Shown: piece by piece, positions 21,480-32,949 of the stretch
How positions within the stretch are numbered: position 1 is the stretch's first letter
Layout of the letters: each line of letters starts with the position of its first letter
Source of the DNA: Hofstenia miamia
Lineage: Eukaryota > Xenacoelomorpha > Acoela
NCBI GenBank assembly: GCA_004352715.1
Contig: SCFE01000047.1
Span: 1,428,092 to 1,492,091 of the forward strand
Direction of reading: 5' to 3'
Length of the DNA: 64,000 nucleotides
Notes under the pieces: model-generated
What the model saw: only the letters and a program-made list of their open reading frames with translations
The model's database searches: none
Told to the model about the DNA's origin: nothing
Position numbers and translations under genes: made by a program

Positions 21480-24240
21480 GTATGATTAAAAATCCATGGG
21501 ATGGGCAATAGACTTGACAATGTAATTGATATCTTTGAAATTATTTGATGTTAGGACATCCTTCATACGATTAAAATTCTCAGGCTTTTCGTTAATCCGC
21601 ATATTGCACTGGAATAAGAGATGCTTTGGAGTTTCATCTGCTGCCTTACAAAGTCTGCACCTAGTGTGATAGAACTTATCACGGTGCAGGATACGATCTA
21701 GCATTACCTTATAGATGACAGTTTTGTAATATGGTCTTATCTTAGATTCACGCGTTCTTTTTAAAATACATAGTATTTTATCAGTTAATGACTCCCAATA
21801 CGTAGCTGCTTTTGTCAGTATATCCAAGGTTTGCAGTTCGTTTGCATAGATAAAGTCAGCTAGGGTTTCACCTTGTACTTCAGCTCCAATGTTCTGTTCT
21901 TCCTCCTTATACTGAAATTCTGCATAACTCCAGCGGCATGTTCTCCATTACTTGCCCCAATGATTCCAGCATTACAATGCAATTTTAATGATTTTACTGT
22001 GTTTATCGCATGATATAAATGCCGAAATAAATATTTTAGTGCTGCGGGTGCTGTAGCATGACACAACATATCATACAAACATCTTATTTTACCAGTATTT
22101 TTAATGACCATTCGGAGTTTAAGATAATAAAGCATAGTTGTTCCGTAACTGTATTCCGCCCTTATTATAATTACATTATAAATGATAGCATAGATGTCTT
22201 TGTTAATGGTTAGACCACAGACATGAATAAATTTTTCTAAAGACTTAAATATATTTTTTAAGCTTGATGGGTCAAATGCAAAGAACGTGATGTCATCTGC
22301 AAGCGCAAGATACTTGACCTCCACTCTTCGTATTTGAATCCGTTCATAAATTTATTTAAATTGATAGAATTGAGAAATGGTTTAACTGTAATATTAAATA
22401 AAATAGAAGAGAGGGGGCAATCCTGCCTAACACCTCTTTCAATAACAATCTCCAGTGTTATATAGCCATTTATTAATAAATACTACTTATTCTGATTGTA
22501 TAGTGCTCTGACCAAAAAAGCAATTTTTTCAGGTAATCCCATTTTATGCAGAATTTTAATTAGATAGCTATGAATAATGGAGTCATATGGCTTGTTATAG
22601 TCAATATTTAATACTTCTAGGTCAATTTTGTTGGCCCTGCATATATCAATAATGCATTGTATCGATTTTTCAAAACCAGTTCTTAGCACATTTATGTATT
22701 TAGCCGAGATTAGTGAAAGACGAGAACATAACAGATAGGGTATTACTTTTAAATCCATGTTTAGTAATGTCATTTTGGCAGTTCTAGAGGTTTGTCCTTC
22801 TTAGGTAATAGCTTTATTATTCCATTGGAAATACTAGCAGAGATAGTACCTTGGGAAATAATTGAGTTAATTAGAATTTTAAAGTAGGGAGCACATGTAA
22901 ATTTGAAGGTTTTATAAAAGGTTGCATTTAACCCATCTAATCCCGGACAGTTTTTCAATTTCCCTATTGCTTGGTGTATTTCCTAAATTCTGAAATCTTC
23001 TAAAGTCTCATTGTCTACTTTCTCCACTTTTGGTATCCTAAGTTTGGATAAGTCGTCATCTGTATCTCTTCTCTTATATAAATCTTTGTAGAAATCTGAA
23101 AAATATTAAATTATATCATCAATGTTCTCTGAGATTCCTTCGTTTGTTTTCATCTCATTGATATTCGTCTTGTTCTTGAAACATTTAACATACTGTAGTT
23201 CCTTATCTGCTTTACATTCCCTTCATCAATCTCATATTCAATGTTATTTATATTTTCAAGCTCGTCCTGTGCTTTTTCATATATGATTTTGCTAATTTTG
23301 TCGTCTAGCATTTCTTTCATCTGTTCATGGTTCGTCATCTCTTCACTAATATAATCTAGTTGCTTTTGTAACGATCTTATTCTATAATATCTGCGTCTCG
23401 AAATTTCCTTTTCCTTTCTACTGGTTCCCGCCTTACTCTTATTTTCATTACTTGCCATTTATTTTGGATATTCTCTTCTACTGCTCCTTCTAATGATGTT
23501 ACAATTATTTCTTCAAGTTCCTTCTTCAAATCCTGCATTGAGCTGGGATGCATCCGCCATATACCTGGCCCATTCTCTCTTCTTGTCGAAAATTTTGTTA
23601 ACAGAGGCTTGTTGTCTGACATACCTATATTAATAACTTTAGATGCATCAATCTAAATGATCAATCTTAGATGAATATTTAGTACTTTTATTACAGTATG
23701 TATGAGTTAGGTCTTTCGCAGGCTTTTGCGGTGTCAATTAGATTGTATTTTCTCAAAATAACCTCATCAAAATATACCTCGATTGGGTGATGTTTTGCCC
23801 TGCTCTGGAGTTATTTACATCTATAAGGTTATGAAAGCAATTAGAGTCACCTAACATTAGGATGGAAGCAGGTTTAACCATTTTGATATAGCTATCAATT
23901 TCACTGATGGTATGCTTATAAACCTCTTTCCCTAAGTAATAATTGATAAAAAGATCGTTTTTAAGGCTCACAAAAACTGGCCAAATGGTATTTCATATTT
24001 CAATTTTATTTCAGGGCTAGATCTATGGACAAAAGTAATGAACCCTCCTTTCCTAATTTTTTATTTACTAGTTGTTATTGCCTCATAGTTATTCAAATAT
24101 TTTTTACATATGTCTTCAATCTTAGTTTTTTCGAATCTTGTATAAAAATATATGAGGGTTTACGCTTCCTTAAAGCTTTAAAGATTCTAATAATTTATTT
24201 GAGTCTGACATCCCATTTACATTAAAATTGATGGTGTTAG
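21480..24240 (-). mobile_element. Tx1/L1-like non-LTR retrotransposon, ORF2 (endonuclease-reverse transcriptase), decayed
   Basis: Read leftwards, ORF2 begins near 24240 with an APE-type endonuclease (INFNVNGMSDSNKLLESL; the usual Q-E-T reads Q-D-S). It continues with ILMLGDSNCFHNLIDV at 23800-23860 and ENGPGIWRMHPS near 23570. A coiled, charged linker spans 23150-23460. Reverse transcriptase motifs follow: NCPGLDGLNATFYKTF and IIKLLPKKDKP (22770-22960), VLNIDYNKPYDSI (22600) and the catalytic YLALADDITFF (22290-22322). The C-terminal zinc-binding segment CRLCKAADETPKHLLFQC is at 21600-21665. The order is that of L1/Tx1-clade ORF2 proteins. Several stops and frameshifts interrupt it, so this copy is inactive. 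Confidence 0.8.
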
Positions 24241-24299
24241 AGTCATCTAATGCCCAACTAAGAGAATAACTATCGATTGTTAGATGTTCCTGGTGAAAC

Positions 24300-25400
24300 G
24301 GGGACTCAGATGTGAGCAGCTTAGAATTCCCTGGTTCCTTCAGTGAGGAAATGGGCCTCTTGGTATTTGTGTTCCAAATCGTGTTGTTTGCTGTTATTAA
24401 ATTTGGGTACAGTTCCTTAAGTCTATTATTATTGTCATCTGTTTTCCGAGCTGGTGCTTCTTGGATTTGTTACACTTCCTTTTTACCTTCTTTGTCTTCT
24501 TCTGTTCTTACTATCTCAGGCCTAATACAAGGATTGCTTCTCACAGGGACAGCATTCTCCTTGGTAGAAGAATTTACATTGCATAGATTATAATTATAGT
24601 TTACCGTTGGCACCCAATCAAGTTCGACTAAATTAATTGAGCACTGGGAGTGCCCAGTGTAAGAACAGCTTTTGCATTTTGTCAGAGTAAGGATGTTATA
24701 TTTAATGTGGTGAAATGGTGGTCTCCACCTGCATGAAAAGATTTCTTTTAGTGACACATAGTCATTAAAAGAAGTTTGCTGTTGCCAGTTGGCAATCTCG
24801 AAATTGAGAGTCATGAAAGTAGAGTTAAAAAAGTTTTATGCTCTAAAGATTTGAAATTACCTATGTCTTTGAGGCAGGAATTATGCACCAAAACACCACA
24901 TTGGTGTTTCTCTTGCCATTTAGATGGAAAGTTTAACATTTGTATTCTGAAATTCTTAGGAAAACATCCTCCACAACTTTTCAGATTCTGTAGGAAAAAG
25001 AGTTTTCCCTCCAGCCTTGATTGGGTACACCATAAATTCACAATTTCCTTTTCAGCCTCTGGGTTTGCGATTATCTGTAAAGCCTTAAGAAGTTTGGTTG
25101 AATTCCTGGGAGAGGCCAGGGTTTTGGAGATCTGAATGCAGGATTCTGCATCAGGATTCTTTGTTTTCAGATAGAAATAATAGTTGCAACAAGGTTATTA
25201 TATGTTGTTCGAAAAAATTGAGCTCGAGTATGGATGGTATTACATTCCGTCGGAAGAACAGGTAGGATATAAGTTGCGGTAGAGTTTTTAAAGGTATTAG
25301 CATTAAAATGTAAGTCATTAATATTAGCAGGGGCAGTTATAAGTTTAGGAGGTGTAATAAATATAGTAACATTCGAGTTAAGAGCTTGGTTGTATGACAT
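24300..25400 (-). mobile_element. Tx1/L1-like retrotransposon ORF1 region, decayed
   Basis: Directly 5' of ORF2 on the same strand are frames at 25041-24811 and 24814-24470 that read on from one another with a small offset. The first has C-G-G-C-F-P and a phrase on residues KWQEKHQCGVLVHNS. The second has a zinc-knuckle-like C-K-S-C-S-Y-T-G-H-S-Q-C. This matches the ORF1 nucleic-acid-binding proteins that precede ORF2 in Tx1-like elements. The upstream frame 25400-25167 may be its N-terminal part. Frameshifts make it non-functional. The 5' end is not defined. Confidence 0.55.
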
Positions 25401-25699
25401 GTTTGTATATAAAAATACAAACGAAACAAATTACTTACTGGAAGTGTAGGTTGAACTGGAGGAAGCAAGGGGAGGGAAAAGTCTTCAGGATGAAGAATGG
25501 TGGGAATGGTGGAGAAAACAAACGGAAAAATGAAGAAAAGAGTTAGGGTAGACGAGATTGAAGAACGTAGATGAAAAGAGTAATCCAAATGGGGGTGAAT
25601 GAAACGAAAAACAGCAAAAAATCGATGCACGCACAAAGGCGAACGCAATGACAGAGTGACGTGCAAGAATAGACGTCAAAACGACAGTTAAGTATTTTC

Positions 25700-26030
25700 T
25701 TTTCTTCTTGGGTTCTCAGTCGCCTAATGTATTGCTCGACAATATATATTAAAATCTTATATTAAAAGATATACATTCCCTGAAGTCTGTGCTACACTCT
25801 GCATATAAATGGGAATTTATTGAAAAAGAGGAGGATATTGAAAAATTGTTGCAGAAACGAGATCAACTATTTTTCAAACATATCAATAATAATGATTGTT
25901 TCTAAAAAATGTTTTGCCAGGAAGACGAGAACATCAACGAAGGGAGTGCAAATTAAGATTTAAATCATATTTTATCAAACCCCACTGCCGAACAGAATTT
26001 ATATGAAAGACATACATAATCTGGAACTTA
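25700..26030 (+). mobile_element. Second, diverged copy of the CR1-like 3' end
   Basis: Bases 25714-25912 align with 20885-21098 with scattered substitutions and small indels, both including GGTTCTCAGTCGCCTAA and AAAAGATATACATTCCCT. Copy 2 continues past the point where copy 1 stops. Reading frames there resemble the basic C-terminal tail of CR1-type reverse transcriptases (RKTRTSTKGVQIKI). The two copies sit on either side of the Tx1-like element. Confidence 0.7.
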
Positions 26031-27645
26031 TAATAATGCTCTGTTGTACGTGTTTATATTTGTTTTAAAAAAAGACATAAATTTATATTATTATTATTAT
26101 ATATGATCATATAAATACAAATGCATATAAACCTTAATCATATATATGATTTCATATACATGAAAAATACAAAAGAGGAGATATAATATATATTTCAGCA
26201 ATACGCAATTGATGCTGTGTGGTTTGGCTGGTGTCGGTGTTCTAATGATTCGAAAATAATCATTTTGAATCAAAGTTTTTTTAAGGCAGCCTAGTACAGT
26301 TGTAGAGACTTGTACGGAGGTGGGTGCATTATTATAGTCTAGCACATGCCTAGTAAGGCCAATTGCGTTAAATATATCGGAATGTTTTCAAAAATCATAT
26401 GAGCAGCATTTTAACATTCGATGCATATGTAAGATGAATATAGACGAAATTTTACGTAATATAAATATAAACTTGACTATTCAAGATCATTTACATTGCC
26501 ATCGCTGATCTACATAATAGCAAAGTATAAACACTATAGAAAGCCATCAATTTTAATGTGAATTTTTTTAGGCATAAAAAACTTTTAAGTTTGAAGTATT
26601 TCTTAACAATCCTAGGATTATGAAAAGTAGAATTACTTTTATATATGTATATATATCAGTGGATTGATCGCTTAATAAATTTTTGCTTATCGTCTTTTTT
26701 GCTTTTTCAACTTGCACTTATAACTGCTTGGGCTTTTGTTCTTTCGCTTATAGCACTTATGAATTTTATGATTATTATCTGCACTTTCCTTTAGAATAGA
26801 ATAGATTAGAAGAATATCTGCATAGAGTGCGAAAATAGTCAATAAAAATACTGATGTAAAATAGGGTTAGAGAGAAATATTATCACAATATACATAAATT
26901 ATCGCAGATGTCTATATCAGAGATAAAATCGCGTCAGTTCGGGGAAAGTTCTGGTCGATCAAATTAATAATTTTATATTCAAGCTGAAATGATATTTTTG
27001 GGTCATACTTTCAGACATTTTAGTTCTTTCTCTGTTGACACATCAGAGGAAGAAAATTTTAAACATTCCTTACTTTTAGATATTGATAAGTGGGTTTATG
27101 CTGTCAGAAAATTTGGTGTCATTGTATACTTCTGTGTGTGCTTATTAATTTTATTATTGAGAATGTAAATTATTTTATTTTGCCAAAATTGTAAACTAAT
27201 TTCAGTTATTAAGGAAGTATGATTAGGTATTGGTTATTGCGTGATTTTAGTAGGTTACCGGGCACTTTTCCCTTAAAACTTGAAACTTAATCCGTTTTGA
27301 TATCAGCAATCTGCACTAGTTCGCTACTGTTTAAACTAGTTCAAACGAAGATACCGGCCTGCTTGACGTTTAGTAACTAAATTTAGCAACATCGAGTCAG
27401 ATAACATAAATTGTGGAAGACCACCCTCAAATCCTGATCAGTGGCCCCAAGTAAATTCAGAAGGTCAGTGACAAAAGATGGCGTCAATGGAACACAACCA
27501 ATCGCCAAGAGAAAGCTGGTTGAGAGAGCATAAATAGGAGGACACTGACATGACCCATCAGCAGAGTAAGGACGAAGCGCTGCCAGTCTTGCATTTGGAA
27601 AAGAGAGGTCTGCACAAGATGCTGCCAGTCTTGTTGTTAAATTGG

Positions 27646-28580
27646 TTGCATTTATTTTAATAAACGGATTGTTCACTAAGCGGCGCTTTTAACCTTTGCT
27701 TTATCGTTTTTTGCGCCCATTATGCAACTACACTTGCGCTTGTCAATACACTGATGTATATGTATGAAGGCCTATATATGCAGTTTTTCCAAGAGTGCAT
27801 TTAAAGTATAATTTTTAATTTTCTCTTTATCATCTTACAAATTTGATCAACTTTTAAGTAAATGCAATGCATATACATGTAAATAAAATTTTTGAATCAG
27901 TTACTTCTATTTCTTTAACAAAAATTGAGCTTAACATAGTGTAAAATATTTTTCAATCGTAGTTTTCTCAAAGATGAACTTTACAGATGCTTTTGATGTT
28001 CTTCTATGTAAACATACATTTACTTGGTAGAAATTTAGTTTTATGGAGTGTGGGTACAACAACACCATATGTCAGGCACACCATGATTTGAGGAACATGG
28101 TGGATAGTTGTTCACTGAGAAAAATATAAAATTATATACATTTATATCTCTGTCTCAAAACCCGGCATTTATATGTAGCACTCTGTCTAATGACCATTTA
28201 TATGTGGCGCTCTCTCCCAAGAGGGCGCTCTGTCTATATACAAATATTTATATGGGGCGCTCTGTCTTTTTTGCAATTTTCATGTGGAAAAATCTTTTGT
28301 TTTATAAAAGTCTAATATAACCATCCTAATTTTATCAAATATAGACCAATTTTTTTCAAATGGATGGTGCTTTCGCATTTTTGTAATAGACCTGACATGA
28401 TCCTGAATGTGCTTTTTTATCGGAATTTTCGCGCCACATTTGTCCTATTAAGGTCTACTATAATATATTTTTTATGCTATTTCTTTTTTAAGTAATGTGC
28501 GTAATCCTATCTTCAATTTTGAATGGGTCAGCTTCAAAATATTTCAAAAATTTGCATTTTTTGGCAAAGTAGTTCATGCT
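27646..28580. repeat. Left copy of a 935-bp gap-flanking duplication
   Basis: It matches 28612-29546 at an offset of 966. The 26.0-27.6 kb stretch before it is AT-rich with no recognised gene. Confidence 0.95.
28160..28275 (+). repeat. Three-unit ATTTATATxxGGCGCTCTGTCT repeat
   Basis: Three degenerate units start at about 28166, 28194 and 28245, each TTTATAT followed by a GGCGCTCT/AGCACTCT core. The same set recurs in the duplicated block (about 29130-29241). Related words occur at 51155-51200 and 51358-51380. Confidence 0.6.
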
Positions 28581-28611
28581 NTGAAGGCCTATATATGCAG
28601 TTTTTCCAAGA

Positions 28612-29546
28612 GTGCATTTATTTTAATAAACGGATTGTTCACTAAGCGGCGCTTTTAACCTTTGCTTTATCGTTTTTTGCGCCCATTATGCAACTACACT
28701 TGCGCTTGTCAATACACTGATGTATATGTATGAAGGCCTATATATGCAGTTTTTCCAAGAGTGCATTTAAAGTATAATTTTTAATTTTCTCTTTATCATC
28801 TTACAAATTTGATCAACTTTTAAGTAAATGCAATGCATATACATGTAAATAAAATTTTTGAATCAGTTACTTCTATTTCTTTAACAAAAATTGAGCTTAA
28901 CATAGTGTAAAATATTTTTCAATCGTAGTTTTCTCAAAGATGAACTTTACAGATGCTTTTGATGTTCTTCTATGTAAACATACATTTACTTGGTAGAAAT
29001 TTAGTTTTATGGAGTGTGGGTACAACAACACCATATGTCAGGCACACCATGATTTGAGGAACATGGTGGATAGTTGTTCACTGAGAAAAATATAAAATTA
29101 TATACATTTATATCTCTGTCTCAAAACCCGGCATTTATATGTAGCACTCTGTCTAATGACCATTTATATGTGGCGCTCTCTCCCAAGAGGGCGCTCTGTC
29201 TATATACAAATATTTATATGGGGCGCTCTGTCTTTTTTGCAATTTTCATGTGGAAAAATCTTTTGTTTTATAAAAGTCTAATATAACCATCCTAATTTTA
29301 TCAAATATAGACCAATTTTTTTCAAATGGATGGTGCTTTCGCATTTTTGTAATAGACCTGACATGATCCTGAATGTGCTTTTTTATCGGAATTTTCGCGC
29401 CACATTTGTCCTATTAAGGTCTACTATAATATATTTTTTATGCTATTTCTTTTTTAAGTAATGTGCGTAATCCTATCTTCAATTTTGAATGGGTCAGCTT
29501 CAAAATATTTCAAAAATTTGCATTTTTTGGCAAAGTAGTTCATGCT
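28612..29546. repeat. Right copy of the 935-bp gap-flanking duplication
   Basis: Between the single N (28581) and this copy are 30 bases that match 27765-27795. The sequence then jumps back to the start of the block through a shared TGCATTTA. The block itself is essentially identical to the left copy. Confidence 0.95.
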
Positions 29547-30209
29547 TGGAAGGCCATAAATCAGTCAGTTTTTATTCTATTTTCAAAATTTTTACACAAT
29601 TCAATGCGTAATCGATCGAAATATGTGAATCAATTAATATTTTTTGCACATTCTAAAAAACTTGGGGTTGGGTAACTAAAATATAAATTTTGCAAAATTT
29701 CGAACAAATAGTGGTCCATAGCGCAAGAACTACATTACATAACTTTTCCGGAGTTGTCTTATTCGATTGTACATCAAAGCTTGATTTAGAGGTCTCCTAA
29801 AAGCTAAGCACTATGGTAACTAGTTACTGCTATAGGTGAGTAAATGCCTATACAGGCATTGGCCTCCTCATTTAGAGGTTTTACTTAAAATTTCCTGGTT
29901 ATCATATTGTGGGCCATGCTATGAAAAGTATTCATTGCTACAATTTGGTATCAGAGATATCCTAGAACAATCAATAATCCTCCAACAAATCTCGAAATTT
30001 AACCTAAAGACACAAAAAATGATAAGACACAGAGCCTGATAAAAATTGTTTTTGCCATTTTTTAAAAATATTTACTAATCCATGAAAAAATTTACTAACC
30101 GAAATTACTGTGCTAATTTAAATAAAATATCCACGCTAATTATATGCAAGAAAAAATGGATAAAATTTACCATGCATCAAAATTGGGAGCTCTGTCTTCT
30201 TAGAAAAAG

Positions 30210-30230
30210 ACGCTCTGTGCGACAGAGCGT
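30210..30230. other. Perfect 9-bp hairpin ACGCTCTGT-GCG-ACAGAGCGT
   Basis: The stem is perfect with a three-base loop. Its sequence is the GCGCTCTGTC motif of the 28160 repeat, here in inverted arrangement. It probably belongs to the same repeat family. Confidence 0.7.
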
Positions 30231-30267
30231 ATAAGGGCATATAAGTGTATGAACATTTATATTAATC

Positions 30268-30300
<33 letters not shown>

Positions 30301-30303
<3 letters not shown>

Positions 30304-30391
30304 GGCATTGGTGAGAAATCAGGATAATTTCCTACTAATCTATCCTATTGGAGGTTTTGAGTTGATGCATGGATGGACCAATGCTACAAAT
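30301..30391. repeat. Small foldback, TGTGGCATTGGT ... ACCAATGCTACA
   Basis: A 12-bp inverted repeat with one mismatch encloses about 65 bp next to a (TA)n tract. It may be a tiny MITE. Confidence 0.4.
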
Positions 30392-30467
30392 AATTAACTC
30401 CTCTTGCTAGTATACCCTATCCTAATAAAAGTTAAAAGTAAACAGGAGATCCTGTTAGGGAAGAGTG

Positions 30468-31097
30468 GCCACACTCAGCCAACACGATACAGATATCCTT
30501 TTAAAAGAGTCGTGAAAGACTAGAGCCCTAATTAGATTAAGAAATAAGAAGCCCTAACTCCAGTAACTCATGGGTGCAAGTGCTAATGAAACAACCTAAG
30601 CTCAGTGCATATCTAATTCATGAAATTTAGGTGAAAGCAACAATAACAATTTTCATTACGAATGACAAGCCGTACAAAAGCCCTTTACCGATGCAGTTGA
30701 AAAGTTAGAAACACATTTTTAATAAATAACGAAGTCAAAGAAACTAAAGGTAAAACGAATTTAATTAGAATANNNNNNNNNNNNNNNNNNNNNGCCACAC
30801 TCAGCCAACACGATACAGATATCCTTTTAAAAGAGTCGTGAAAGACTAGAGCCCTAATTAGATTAAGAAATAAGAAGCCCTAACTCCAGTAACTCATGGG
30901 TGCAAGTGCTAATGAAACAACCTAAGCTCAGTGCATATCTAATTCATGAAATTTAGGTGAAAGCAACAATAACAATTTTCATTACGAATGACAAGCCGTA
31001 CAAAAGCCCTTTACCGATGCAGTTGAAAAGTTAGAAACACATTTTTAATAAATAACGAAGTCAAAGAAACTAAAGGTAAAACGAATTAATTAGAATA
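30468..31097. repeat. 305-bp direct repeat flanking a 21-N gap
   Basis: Bases 30468-30772 and 30794-31097 match except for a one-base T deletion near 31088. They flank N 30773-30793. Confidence 0.95.
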
Positions 31098-31127
31098 AAT
31101 TGAAGAGAAAATAAATGAACAATACTC

Positions 31128-31165
<38 letters not shown>

Positions 31166-31652
31166 ACAAAAATTAACTGCTACCAGTAAACAAATCATAC
31201 TGTTGAAAATATAGGAAAACAGCTGGCAGGTACAAAATTGGTTTCTGTGCAATTTTACCGCGTTTTAAAATTAGCAGAAATTTAAACTAAAATATAAATG
31301 GCACCATTTCACTTCATCAAATTACAATTGACATGAATTAATATTGAAATTGTAATAAATGAAATACTGAGAAGTATTACTGAGAAATGTTATTATGCCA
31401 CATGCCCCTCCCCCCTCAACTGGGCTATAGATTTTAGTCCCCTAGTATAACTCTTTCTCGTTCTATCAGAGGTTGGGCGTCTTTCCCTAGGGCTATAGCA
31501 TGGCGTGTTGCATAGCAAAGAGCTTCCAGTTGAGTACTAACGCATTTTGCGAAATTATAGAATTTGGGATTCTCTATGCGATTAGAAATTAATATTGAAT
31601 TGCAAAGACAATTAAGTTTTCATGTGAATAGATTATAAAATTTTAGATATAA

Positions 31653-32048
31653 TCAGAGTCCTTTAATGGCAACAAGCAATGCCATTTTTGCATCAATGTC
31701 CAATGCGCGAGTTTCATCCTCTGTAATTGTTGTCATTGCGTAAAAGAATTTAAAGAAACTAAGCAGATTAGAATAGTTTTTAATTTCATTGAAAAATATA
31801 GAAATATTGCTTGAAACAATTTCTTCTGTCATCATTTCTTGGTCAGAAATATTAGCTCTCATCATTGTGACTATCTCGATTCTCTTAGAGATATCACAAT
31901 ATTGGAGTGTCTCTTGTACTAAGTTAGACTACATAATATCACCAAGGCCCGAGTTAATTGTTTTGATTAAGTCGCTGATGTTGTTGACATACTGTTCTTG
32001 ATCTGTAAGTGGAATATTAACACGTTTTTTCATTTGGTGTTTAGATGT
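31653..32048 (-). pseudogene. Broken open frame downstream of the homeobox relic
   Basis: One frame is open on the minus strand from about 32048 to the stop at 31653 except for a single TAG near 31931. It encodes about 130 residues including KKRVNIPLTDQEQYVNNISD and a helical C-terminus ALDIDAKMALLVAIKGL. It lies directly after the homeobox relic on the same strand and can be joined to the preceding frame by a one-base shift. It is therefore plausibly the C-terminal part of the same decayed gene. I do not recognise the family. Confidence 0.3.
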
Positions 32049-32947
32049 ATTAAAGCAGTATGTATCAGGGGTGAAGGAATGCAGTAGTTGTTTTCAGTAG
32101 TGATGCAGTCTTCAAGTGACATTTGGATCGTGGGTGTTATATCTAGCCACGCAATCCCTATGATCACAGGATAGTTCACATGTCTACAAAACATGTGCTC
32201 CCATAGGGAATTGGAAGGTAAATATTTACGAAACCTTGATATGTTTTCTTCATAAATTCGTAGTTTTGAGGACGTACATTCATCTAATGCTAGTTGAGAG
32301 TATGTTTTGAGAAAATTTTTGCATCGTGCACGGTTGTTTGGAAACAAGATACGAAAAGAGAATCATTGGTAAATACAACCAGTATGCGAATTTTATTGAT
32401 ATAAAAGACTGAATGTAATTTCTGTGTAGTTAAATAGGAAAAAATTGAAAAATGAAAAAGAAGGCAAACATTGATTATACGAAAAAATAATTACCAAAAT
32501 GAAAAAAGAAGTCTATGGAGATCTGCGACTTTGCAATATTCAGCTTTTGTCAAAATTCGGTTTTACTGCCAAAATTTCTTTTAGCTTAGAAATTTGTTGT
32601 GTTGTGAACGCCGTTCGTTTACGTTTACTGGAAGAAATCTTTTCTGTGTTCGGACGAGAAGATATCATCTTTGGGCTACTTGGGGTCTTCTGTAAACGCT
32701 GCAGCACTTTACATTTGATGCAGCATAATACTCCTTCAGCAGTCATTTTAAATCCCTCTCCATTTCCACACGCAAGTTTGTATTCGTATATCGCATTATA
32801 GAAATCCGAACACTCCAAGTGTGTGACTTCACCGTTGAAATATCCAGTAAAGTCATTTGGATAAACCTCCAAGTTGCATTTGCCATATATAGTGCCAAAG
32901 ATGTTATAAGTGACGTATGAATCAATAACTGACTGCTCACAATCCAT
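32030..32947 (-). pseudogene. Decayed homeobox gene (possibly LIM-homeobox derived)
   Basis: The upstream frame (32947-32540) ends in SKRKRTAFTTQQISKLKEIL, which fits a homeodomain N-terminal arm and helix 1 (R5, F8, Q12, L16; position 20 is Leu instead of Phe). About 190 bp further on, codons read ...SCFQ, then after a one-base shift NNRARCKNF. This is the helix-3 core (F49, Q50, N51, R53, A54) with W48 changed to Cys. A possible donor GCA|GTAAAA lies after residue 21. Stops near 32541 and 32361 and the frameshift between Q50 and N51 break the domain. The segment before the homeodomain has HLEC and CIKC pairs that could be a degraded LIM domain, which is weak. Overall I read this as a homeobox pseudogene, or a divergent gene with sequence errors. 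Confidence 0.5.
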
Positions 32948-32949
32948 TT

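Noticed and set aside
27383-27676. 97-codon minus-strand frame with several Cys
   Set aside because: No recognisable domain, no splice context, and it ends at the border of a duplicated block.
31653-31865. Nuclear-receptor ligand-binding helix in ALDIDAKMALLVAIKGL
   Set aside because: The resemblance is limited to one short helix. The preceding residues lack the receptor signature.
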